Origin: JAWOFN01 sp046497505 [NCBI: bacterium]
GTDB taxonomy: Bacteria > Blakebacterota > Blakebacteria > Blakebacterales
Length of the DNA: 8,051 bases
NCBI GenBank assembly: GCA_046497505.1
Contig: JAWOFN010000011.1
Span: 1-8,051, forward strand
Direction of reading: 5' to 3'
The position numbers were made by a program, and so were the translations under genes. Position 1 is the stretch's first letter; each line of letters begins with the position of its first letter. The notes under the pieces are model-generated. The model was given only the letters and a program-made list of their open reading frames with translations. It was not told the origin of the DNA and searched no databases. Of the stretch, positions 1-5,869 are shown piece after piece.

Positions 1-138
1 GGGATGACCTTCACCATCGAGCCCGGTATCTACGTCCCCCTGCGGGGCGGCATGCAGCTGGAGGAGGACGTGCTCCTCACCGGGGAGGGCCCGGTCCTGC
101 TCACCCGCTCAAGTCGTGCCTGCGGGGGGGGTGGGTGA
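1..138 (+). CDS. M24 family metallopeptidase (Xaa-Pro aminopeptidase type), C-terminal fragment
   Basis: The window opens inside this gene; 45 codons and a TGA stop remain. The visible part is the end of the pita-bread fold of M24 peptidases. TFTIEPGIYVP (residues 3-13 of the fragment) carries one metal-ligand glutamate (E7), and MQLEEDVLLTGEG (18-30) carries the last one (E21, aligned to the Glu of the usual RIEDDVLVT). Family members use two divalent metals to remove the N-terminal residue ahead of proline in cytosolic peptides. The arginine normally two residues before the last ligand is glutamine here. The tail after LLTR is short and odd, ending Cys-Gly-Gly-Gly-Gly, encoded by a G-rich run. 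Position upstream of efp fits the common peptidase-efp-accB-accC order. It could equally be named a Xaa-Pro dipeptidase; the fragment cannot separate the two. Confidence 0.85.
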   Translation, partial: GMTFTIEPGIYVPLRGGMQLEEDVLLTGEGPVLLTRSSRACGGGG

Positions 139-256
139 GGGCCGGCCGGTCCGCAGGGCGAGGGAACCGACAATCGATCGCACCCGCCGACCGGCGGCTG
201 CCCGGGCTGCTGAAGTCCGGGTCGGCCCCGGCCGGGGCAGCACATACGGAGAACCG

Positions 257-814
257 ATGGCAAGTACCGCCGATTTCCGCAACGGATTCACCTTCGAGAT
301 GGAAGGTGAGCTCTGGAAGATCCTCGAGTTCCTGCACGTGAAGCCGGGCAAGGGGGGCGCCTTCGTGCGCACCAAGCTCCGGCGTCTCTCCGACGGTGCG
401 GTGATCGACCGCACCTTCCGGTCGGGAGAGAAGGTGGAGGAGGTGCGCCTGGTGGCCCGCCAGATGCAGTTCCTCTACGAGAACAACGACCTCTACTACT
501 TCATGGACCAGGAGACCTACGAGCAGCATCCCATCAGCCGGGAGCTGGTGGAGGAGGTCATCCCCTACCTGAAGGAGAACGCCATGGCCAAGGTGCTGTG
601 GCATGAGGACAAGCCGCTCTCGGTGGAGGTCCCCAAGTACGTGGAGCTCGAGGTCACCCGGTCGATGCCCGGTGTGAAGGGGGATACCGCCACCGGAGCC
701 ACCAAGCCCGCCACCCTGGAGACGGGGATCGAGATCCAGGTGCCCCTGTTCATCGAGGAGGGGGATGTGGTAAAGGTAGATACGGAATCGGGCGAATACA
801 TGGAGCGTGTCTAG
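257..814 (+). CDS. efp: Translation elongation factor P
   Basis: EF-P binds between the P and E sites of the ribosome and promotes peptide bond formation at proline runs. The protein is 185 aa, the normal family length. The N-terminal KOW-like domain contains VKPGKGGAF (residues 28-36), placing a lysine (K32) at the loop tip that is modified in many bacteria (lysyl-type or aminopentanol-type); the modification enzymes are not in this window. The C-terminal OB domains carry KGDTATGATKPATLETG and the family signature KPATLETG...VPLFIEEG, ending VDTESGEYMERV as in E. coli. The ATG at 257 was chosen because GGAG lies at 248-251 and translation from it gives the standard start MASTADFRNG; the frame stays open upstream to 116, but that stretch is Arg/Pro-rich with no homology. 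It lies 118 bases after the peptidase stop and 83 before accB. Confidence 0.97.
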   Translation: MASTADFRNGFTFEMEGELWKILEFLHVKPGKGGAFVRTKLRRLSDGAVIDRTFRSGEKVEEVRLVARQMQFLYENNDLYYFMDQETYEQHPISRELVEEVIPYLKENAMAKVLWHEDKPLSVEVPKYVELEVTRSMPGVKGDTATGATKPATLETGIEIQVPLFIEEGDVVKVDTESGEYMERV

Positions 815-897
815 GTTCCGGGGGCCGCAGGGCATCCGCTCCCCGGGGACGAGGGGGGGACCGGCCGCACGGCACACCAGGGCGAGCGAGGCAGGGA

Positions 898-1407
898 ATG
901 AACGAGCGGGAGATACGCAAGCTGATCAAGATCGTCGAGGAGAGCGAGATCGAGGAGCTGGAGGTCCGCCGCTGGTGGGGTTACCGGCTCCGGATCTCCA
1001 AGCGTGCCGCCGGCGGGCCCCAGAGCGCTCCGACGATCCCCGTCCCCCCGGAACAGCCCTCCCCGGCAGACCGGGGCCGGCCGGCGGAGGCCGCCGGCGG
1101 AGGGGAGGGTCCCCCGGCGGAGACCGCCGCCGAGCGTGTCGAGGAGACCTACCCGGAGGCCCGCTACCACATCATCCGCTCCCCCATCGTGGGCACCTTC
1201 TACCGCGCACCCGCCCCGGACGCGCCCCCCTATGTGGAGGAGGGGGATACGATCAAGGCGGGACAGGTGGTGTGCATCGTGGAGGCGATGAAGCTGATGA
1301 ACGAGATCCAGGCCGAGCAGGGCGGCAGGGTGGTGAAGGTCCTCACCGAGAACGCCCAGCCGGTCGAATACAGCCAGAAGCTCATCGTCATCGACCCGGA
1401 GGGCTGA
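898..1407 (+). CDS. accB: Biotin carboxyl carrier protein of acetyl-CoA carboxylase (AccB/BCCP)
   Basis: Carries the biotin that AccC carboxylates and that the carboxyltransferase (AccA/AccD) discharges onto acetyl-CoA to make malonyl-CoA in the cytosol. The 169-aa protein has three parts. An N-terminal helix region (about 1-36) has IRKLIKIVEESEIEELEV, typical of BCCPs. A Pro/Ala/Gly-rich flexible linker follows (about 37-88). The biotinyl domain (about 90-169) begins IRSPIVGTFYRAPAPD, has the biotinylation motif EAMKLMNE with the target lysine at K132, and ends QKLIVIDPEG. GAGG at 888-891, six bases before the ATG, supports the start. The biotin protein ligase is not in the window. The gene abuts the pilus ATPase gene, with one base between TGA and the next GTG, rather than accC. 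Confidence 0.97.
   Translation: MNEREIRKLIKIVEESEIEELEVRRWWGYRLRISKRAAGGPQSAPTIPVPPEQPSPADRGRPAEAAGGGEGPPAETAAERVEETYPEARYHIIRSPIVGTFYRAPAPDAPPYVEEGDTIKAGQVVCIVEAMKLMNEIQAEQGGRVVKVLTENAQPVEYSQKLIVIDPEG
1398..1403 (+). promoter_or_regulatory. Shine-Dalgarno for the pilus ATPase gene, inside the accB 3' end
   Basis: GGAGGG encodes the last residues of AccB and sits five bases before the GTG at 1409. It makes that GTG the best start and implies that the ATPase is translated from the accB transcript. Confidence 0.7.
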
Positions 1408-1408
1408 G

Positions 1409-2521
1409 GTGGAGATCGATCGACTGCTGGAACAGATGGTCAAGTTCGGGGCCTCCGACCTCCACGTGCAGGAGGACCGCAAGCCCTCCCTGCGGCTGGA
1501 CGGCAGTCTGCGGCGCCTGGATACCGAGCCGCTGAGCCGGGAGGACGTGGACCGGGCCATCCGGAAGCTCCTCTATGAGAAGCAGGTCCAGCGGTTCGAG
1601 GAGAGCAGCGAGGGGGACGGTTCCTACATGCTGGAGGGGGTGGGTCGTTTCCGGGTCAACGCCTACCAGGCCCTGAACCGCCTCAACATCGCCATCCGTT
1701 ACATCCCCCTGGAGATCCCGAGGCTGGAGACCCTCGACCTGCCGGCGAAGATCCCCGAGATCGCCCTCTCGGCCCGGGGGCTGATCCTGGTCACCGGTGT
1801 GACCGGGAGCGGGAAATCCACCACCCTGGCCGCCATGATCCAGCACATCAACGAGAACCGCCGGGTGAAGGTCATCACCCTGGAGGACCCGGTGGAGTTC
1901 CTCCACAGGGAGAAGCATGCGAGCATCAGCCAGCGTGAGGTGGGGATCGACACGGCCAGCTACCGCGTGGGGCTGAAGCAGGTCTTCCGCCAGAACCCCG
2001 ACGTGATCCTTCTGGGGGAGATCCGGGACCAGGAGGTCATGAACGAGGCCCTGGCCGGGGCGGAGACGGGGCACCTGGTGCTCAGCACCCTCCACACCGC
2101 CGATGCCCGCCACACCATCAGCCGGGTGCTCTCCTTCTATCCGCCCCACGACCACCCGTCGGTGAGGCAGATCCTCTCGGGGAACCTCGTGGCGACCTGC
2201 AGCATGCGCCTGCTCCCGAAGAAGGGGGGCGGCCGGGTCCCGGCGGTGGAACTGATGCGCAACACGGCCCTGATCTCGGACATCATCGCCGAGGAGGGCC
2301 GCCTGGACGAACTCACCAAGGTGATCTCCGACGGCCGGAGCCAGTACGGCATGCAGACCTTCGACCAGTGCATCCTGGACCTCTACCAGGAGGGGCTCAT
2401 CGAGTACGAGGTGGCCAAGTTCAACAGCAGCAACCCCTCGGAGTTCGACCTGGCCGTACAGGGCATCACCGGCGGGGCGGCGGAGCAGGGCTCCCCCTCG
2501 GAGCCCGACGTGGGCGGCTGA
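1409..2521 (+). CDS. PilT/PilU-family type IV pilus retraction ATPase
   Basis: A hexameric secretion-type ATPase expected at the cytoplasmic base of a type IV pilus, where ATP hydrolysis drives pilin disassembly. The 370-aa sequence matches PilT landmarks closely: N-terminal FGASDLHV (13-20), Walker A GVTGSGKST (130-138, K136), Asp box VITLEDPVEFLH (E163), Walker B NPDVILLGEIRD (catalytic E204) and His box ETGHLVLSTLHTADA (H222, H229). The PilT retraction motif AIRNLIRE is replaced by LISDIIAE (288-295), and the C-terminus YGMQTFDQCILDLYQEGLI resembles PilU; a PilU-like or second PilT paralogue is therefore more likely than canonical PilT. The last 16 residues are a Gly/Ser/Glu-rich tail. Start is GTG at 1409, one base after accB and preceded by GGAGGG. 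Its place between accB and accC is unusual; no other pilus gene is visible. Confidence 0.93.
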   Translation: MEIDRLLEQMVKFGASDLHVQEDRKPSLRLDGSLRRLDTEPLSREDVDRAIRKLLYEKQVQRFEESSEGDGSYMLEGVGRFRVNAYQALNRLNIAIRYIPLEIPRLETLDLPAKIPEIALSARGLILVTGVTGSGKSTTLAAMIQHINENRRVKVITLEDPVEFLHREKHASISQREVGIDTASYRVGLKQVFRQNPDVILLGEIRDQEVMNEALAGAETGHLVLSTLHTADARHTISRVLSFYPPHDHPSVRQILSGNLVATCSMRLLPKKGGGRVPAVELMRNTALISDIIAEEGRLDELTKVISDGRSQYGMQTFDQCILDLYQEGLIEYEVAKFNSSNPSEFDLAVQGITGGAAEQGSPSEPDVGG

Positions 2522-2604
2522 GTCACCCCGCGATGACCGCCTCCATCCTCTGTCCGGGAACGACCCGGCTCCGTGTCCGAGCGCAGTCCTCACCCGCCGT
2601 CCGC

Positions 2605-2610
2605 GAGGAG
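2605..2610 (+). promoter_or_regulatory. Shine-Dalgarno deciding the accC start
   Basis: GAGGAG lies seven bases before the GTG at 2618. The same motif with the same spacing precedes gcvPB, and AAGGAG with the same spacing precedes gcvH. This favours 2618 over an in-frame GTG at 2573. Confidence 0.75.
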
Positions 2611-2617
2611 TCCGCCC

Positions 2618-3976
2618 GTGTTCCGTAAGGTGCTGGTTGCCAACCGCGGCGAGATCGCCCTCCGGGTCATCCGCGCGTGCAGGGAACTCGATATCCGCAC
2701 GGTGGCGGTCTTCAGCGAGGCGGATGCCGACGCCCTGCACGTGCGGTTCGCGGACGAGGAGGTCTGCATCGGTCCCCCTCCCAGTTCGGAGTCGTACCTG
2801 AACATCCCCCACATCATCGCCGCGGCCGAGATCACCGGGGCGGAGGCCATCCATCCCGGCTACGGCTTCCTGGCCGAGAACGCCCACTTCGCCGAGGTGT
2901 GCGAGGAGGTGGGCATCACCTTCATCGGTCCCACCGCCGAGCAGATCCGCATGATGGGGGACAAGGCACGCGCCAAGGAGATCATGAACGCTGCCGGGGT
3001 GCCCATCACCCCCGGTTCGGAGGGGGTCGTCGCGGACCTGGAGGAGGCGAGGGATGCGGCGGAGTCGATCGGCTACCCGGTGATGATCAAAGCCACCGCC
3101 GGCGGGGGCGGCAAGGGCATGAAGCTGGCCATGGACGCGGAGGAGCTGGAGCTGCGCTGGACGGTGGCCCGGTCGGAGGCGAAAGCGGCCTTCGACAACC
3201 CGGACTGCTACATCGAGAAGGCCATCCTCGAACCCCGGCACGTGGAGATCCAGCTGGTGGGGGATGTCCACGGCAGCGTGATCCACCTGGGGGAGCGGGA
3301 CTGTTCGGTGCAGCGCAGGCACCAGAAGCTGCTGGAGGAGAGCCCCTCTCCGGCGGTCACCCCGGAGATGCGTGAGGAGATCGGGACCGCGGCCGTGGAG
3401 GGGGCCCAGCGGGTGGACTACCGGGGGGCCGGGACCATCGAGTTTCTGCTTGATAGGGAGGGCCAGTTCTATTTCATGGAGATGAACACCCGGATCCAGG
3501 TCGAGCACCCCGTGACCGAAGAGGTGACCGGGGTGGACCTGGTGAAGGAACAGATTCTGGTGGCCGCGGGCGAGAAGCTTTCCGTCACCCAGGACCAGAT
3601 CCGGATCGAGGGGCACAGCATAGAGTGCCGGATCAACGCGGAGGATCCCGACGACAACTTCGCCCCCTCGCCCGGGCGCATCGAGTCGCTTCATCTGCCG
3701 GGAGGTCCAGGGGTCCGCGTCGACACCCACGTCTACGCCGGCTACCAGGTGCCCCCCTACTACGACTCCATGCTGGGCAAGCTGATCTGCCGCGGGGCCA
3801 CCCGTGAAGAGGCCATCGCCCGTATGCGGAGGGCCCTCGACGAATTCGTGGTGGAAGGGGTCCGCACGACGATCCCCCTCCACAGGCGTATCATGGACGA
3901 CCCGGTCTTCGCCGAAGGCCGGGACGTGGATACGTCCTACATCCAGCGTCTGCTTTCAAGGACCGCGCCCGCCTGA
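2618..3976 (+). CDS. accC: Biotin carboxylase subunit of acetyl-CoA carboxylase (AccC)
   Basis: Uses ATP and bicarbonate to carboxylate the biotin on AccB. The 452-aa protein is near the usual length (about 445-450), and key residues fall at E. coli numbering. The N-terminal domain starts [20 protein letters not shown], with [10 protein letters not shown] at 80-89. The ATP-grasp domain has the glycine loop GGGGKGM (162-168), RHVEIQ (207-212), [16 protein letters not shown] (226-241) and [14 protein letters not shown] (288-301), giving E288, N290, R292 and E296. The C-terminal domain includes ECRINAEDP and [13 protein letters not shown] at 2618 was chosen from its GAGGAG and because the protein then begins like the family; a start at 2573 would add a Pro-rich 15-residue leader. 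A Pro-Pro-Pro run occurs at residues 53-55, where homologues often read GPAPS. Pyruvate or propionyl carboxylase subunits are related, but size and accB context favour AccC. Confidence 0.96.
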   Translation: MFRKVLVANRGEIALRVIRACRELDIRTVAVFSEADADALHVRFADEEVCIGPPPSSESYLNIPHIIAAAEITGAEAIHPGYGFLAENAHFAEVCEEVGITFIGPTAEQIRMMGDKARAKEIMNAAGVPITPGSEGVVADLEEARDAAESIGYPVMIKATAGGGGKGMKLAMDAEELELRWTVARSEAKAAFDNPDCYIEKAILEPRHVEIQLVGDVHGSVIHLGERDCSVQRRHQKLLEESPSPAVTPEMREEIGTAAVEGAQRVDYRGAGTIEFLLDREGQFYFMEMNTRIQVEHPVTEEVTGVDLVKEQILVAAGEKLSVTQDQIRIEGHSIECRINAEDPDDNFAPSPGRIESLHLPGGPGVRVDTHVYAGYQVPPYYDSMLGKLICRGATREEAIARMRRALDEFVVEGVRTTIPLHRRIMDDPVFAEGRDVDTSYIQRLLSRTAPA

Positions 3977-4007
3977 GCCGCGTGCTCGAGGGGCCATCGG
4001 CGCTTCT

Positions 4008-4047
4008 CGGCCGGCCCGGCGGCGGTCTCCACCGCGGCCGCCGGCCG
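4008..4047 (+). other. Long GC-rich hairpin between accC and gcvH
   Basis: CGGCCGGC (4008-4015) pairs perfectly with GCCGGCCG (4040-4047). Inside it, GGC (4018-4020) pairs with GCC (4037-4039) and GCGGT (4022-4026) with ACCGC (4031-4035), closing a CTCC loop; CC at 4016-4017 is bulged and 4021/4036 is a G-G mismatch. No T-tract follows, so it is not a classical intrinsic terminator. It lies in the 129-base gap separating the acc and gcv blocks and could attenuate read-through or stabilise RNA ends. GC-rich DNA forms such stems easily, so function is inferred from position only. Confidence 0.5.
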
Positions 4048-4092
4048 TCCTGTGCGGCCCGCCATGCCGCCAGCGGCCACCCGGCCGACAAT

Positions 4093-4098
4093 AAGGAG
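4093..4098 (+). promoter_or_regulatory. Shine-Dalgarno deciding the gcvH start
   Basis: AAGGAG, seven bases before the ATG at 4106, selects that ATG over upstream in-frame starts such as 4052. It is among the strongest ribosome binding sites in the window. Confidence 0.8.
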
Positions 4099-4105
4099 CG
4101 CCCCA

Positions 4106-4492
4106 ATGGACTTCCCCAGCGATCTCAAGTACACCAAGGACCACGAGTGGTGCCGTATCGAAGGTGATGTGGCCGTGGTCGGGATCACCGACTTCGCCCA
4201 GAGCGAACTGGGCGACGTGGTCTTCCTGGAACTGCCCGATGTGGGTACCGAGACCGTCCAGGACGAGGAGTTCGGGACGATCGAGGCCGTGAAGGCCGTG
4301 GCCGAGCTCTACGCCCCCCTCAGCGGCGAGATCACCGAGGTCAACGAGGACGTGGTGGACGAGCCGGAGAAGGTGAACGAGGACCCCTACGGTGAGGGGT
4401 GGATGATCAAGATCAAGATGAGCGACGGGTCCGAGGTAGAGAACCTCCTGGACGCCGGCGCCTACGAGGCCCTGGTGGGCGAGGGAGAGTAA
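4106..4492 (+). CDS. gcvH: Glycine cleavage system H protein
   Basis: The lipoyl shuttle of the glycine cleavage system: its lipoamide arm takes the aminomethyl group from the P-protein and carries it to the T- and L-proteins. Length is 128 aa, as expected. It begins LKYTKDHEWCRIEGDVAVVGITDFAQ in the family manner (from residue 7), followed by LGDVVFLELPDVG. The lipoylation segment FGTIEAVKAVAELYAPLSG (57-74 region) places the lipoyl lysine at K63, and the usual downstream NEDPYGEGWMIKI is present. It opens the gcv block, four bases ahead of gcvPA. The lipoylation enzymes are not in the window. No glycine riboswitch pattern was recognised upstream. Confidence 0.96.
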   Translation: MDFPSDLKYTKDHEWCRIEGDVAVVGITDFAQSELGDVVFLELPDVGTETVQDEEFGTIEAVKAVAELYAPLSGEITEVNEDVVDEPEKVNEDPYGEGWMIKIKMSDGSEVENLLDAGAYEALVGEGE

Positions 4493-4496
4493 TACC

Positions 4497-5858
4497 GTGC
4501 GGTACGCGCCATCCACCCCTGATGAACAGCAGGCCATGCTCGAGGCCATAGGCGTCGAGCGCTTCGAGGACCTGCTCGAAGGGGTCCCCGAGCATCTCAG
4601 GATGTCCGGGACGATCCCCCTGCCCGACGGGGTATCGGAGATGGAGGTACGCGCCCGGCTCGAGGAGCTGGCATGCCGCAACCTCAGCGGGGCGGAGCAC
4701 GTCTGCTTCGCCGGCTGCGGCGCGTACGACCACTTCGTACCCTCAGCCATCGATGCGGTGGTCTCGCGGAGCGAGTACACCACCGCCTACACCCCTTACC
4801 AGAGCGAGGTGAGCCAGGGGACCCTCCAGGTCATCTACGAGTTCCAGTCCCTGGTCGCCGAACTCACCGGGATGGACGTGGCCAACGCCTCCCTCTACGA
4901 CGGGGCCCACGCCCTGGCGGAGGGGATGCTCATGGCCCACGGTCTGCGCCGGATCGACCGGGTCCTGGTCACCGCCGCCCTCAACCCCCACTACCGCAGG
5001 GTCCTGGACACCTATGCCGCGGGGATGGAGATCGAGGTCGTGACGGTGCCGGCGGGAGGGGACGGGCGCACCGACGCGGCCGCCCTCGAAGAGGCCCTCT
5101 CGGAACCCGCGGCGGCCTTCATCCTCTCCCAGCCCAACGTCTTCGGATGCCTGGAGGACGCCGGGGCCCTGGCCGGGATGGTGCACGGTGCCGACCAGAA
5201 GAAGGCCCCCCTGGTCATCGCCTCGGTCTATCCCACCAGCCTGGGACTCATCGAGCCCCCGGGCGCCTGGGGTGCCGACGTGGCCGCAGGGGAGGGGCAG
5301 AGCCTGGGCATCCCCCTGAGCCTCGGCGGTCCCTACCTGGGGCTCTTCGCGGCGAAGGAGGAGTTCCTGCGGCGGATGCCGGGTCGTCTCATCGGCCGGA
5401 CCGTCGACCAGGACGGGCGCTCGTCGTTCGTGATGACCCTGGCCACCCGCGAGCAGCACATCCGCCGGGAGAAGGCCACCAGCAACATCTGCACCAACCA
5501 GGGGCTCTTCGCCACCTGGGCCACCGTGTACATGACCCTGGTCGGGCCGAAGGGGCTGAAGGAGATCGCCCTCCGAAGCGCGCGGAACGCACGCTACCTC
5601 GCCGGTCGGCTGACCGGTATCGAGGGGGTCGACCTCACCTATCCCGACACCCCCTTCTTCAACGAGTTCACCCTCACACTCCCCGGCGGACCCGGACCGG
5701 TGCTGGAACGTCTCACCGGAGAGGGCTACCTGGGCGGTGTGGACATCACCCGGTTCGGCGAGGGGCTGCCCGGTCACCTGCTGGTCGCGGTCACCGAACG
5801 CCGGACCCGTGAGGAGATGGACGGATTCACCCAGGCCCTGGCCGACGCGGTCTCATGA
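4497..5858 (+). CDS. gcvPA: Glycine dehydrogenase (decarboxylating), subunit 1 of the split P-protein
   Basis: The N-terminal half of the split P-protein; with GcvPB it decarboxylates glycine and loads the aminomethyl group on GcvH. The 453-aa length is normal for GcvPA. The N-terminus MRYAPSTPDEQQAMLEAIGV is the standard family start, supporting the GTG at 4497, which follows GGGAG (4483-4487) by nine bases. Other family blocks are AGCGAYDHFVPSAID, SEYTTAYTPYQSEVSQGTLQ, MDVANASLYDGA and REKATSNICTNQGL. This subunit carries the fold but no PLP lysine, as expected for PA. It starts four bases after the gcvH stop, and gcvPB begins 11 bases after its own stop, so the three genes are surely cotranscribed. 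The two-gene form contrasts with the single long GcvP of E. coli. Confidence 0.96.
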   Translation: MRYAPSTPDEQQAMLEAIGVERFEDLLEGVPEHLRMSGTIPLPDGVSEMEVRARLEELACRNLSGAEHVCFAGCGAYDHFVPSAIDAVVSRSEYTTAYTPYQSEVSQGTLQVIYEFQSLVAELTGMDVANASLYDGAHALAEGMLMAHGLRRIDRVLVTAALNPHYRRVLDTYAAGMEIEVVTVPAGGDGRTDAAALEEALSEPAAAFILSQPNVFGCLEDAGALAGMVHGADQKKAPLVIASVYPTSLGLIEPPGAWGADVAAGEGQSLGIPLSLGGPYLGLFAAKEEFLRRMPGRLIGRTVDQDGRSSFVMTLATREQHIRREKATSNICTNQGLFATWATVYMTLVGPKGLKEIALRSARNARYLAGRLTGIEGVDLTYPDTPFFNEFTLTLPGGPGPVLERLTGEGYLGGVDITRFGEGLPGHLLVAVTERRTREEMDGFTQALADAVS

Positions 5859-5862
5859 GGAG
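5857..5862 (+). promoter_or_regulatory. Shine-Dalgarno deciding the gcvPB start
   Basis: GAGGAG overlaps the gcvPA stop codon and sits seven bases before the ATG at 5870. It therefore supports 5870 over the in-frame ATG at 5855, which overlaps the gcvPA stop as ATGA and has no good binding site. Confidence 0.7.
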
Positions 5863-5869
5863 TCCCGAT

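Noticed and set aside
139-256. Promoter in the peptidase-efp gap
   Set aside because: No convincing -35/-10 pair is visible in the 118 bases; promoter rules for this lineage are unknown, so nothing is claimed.
815-897. Possible terminator or regulatory stem between efp and accB
   Set aside because: CCGGGG (818-823) can pair with CCCCGG (841-846), but the stem is six pairs around a 17-base loop and has no T-tail.
2554-2568. Small hairpin CCGGG-AACGA-CCCGG before accC
   Set aside because: Only five base pairs and no T-tract; expected by chance in GC-rich DNA.
2533-2628. Possible 31-codon leader peptide overlapping the accC start
   Set aside because: An ATG with a TAA just inside accC exists, but there is no ribosome binding site before it and the peptide resembles nothing known.
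1388-3883. Minus-strand open frame of 831 codons opposite the pilus ATPase and accC
   Set aside because: It is His/Asp/Leu/Gly-rich, matches no family I recognise, and lies exactly opposite two clearly real genes with G/C-rich third positions, which removes stops from this antisense frame.
3977-4105. Glycine riboswitch upstream of gcvH
   Set aside because: Such riboswitches often precede gcv operons, but the gap is too short for a tandem aptamer and I cannot see the conserved aptamer core; the gap is mostly one hairpin.
4673-5812. Plus-strand alternative frame of 379 codons inside gcvPA
   Set aside because: Arg/Gly/Pro-rich translation typical of an out-of-frame GC-rich gene, while the overlapping frame is an unambiguous GcvPA.
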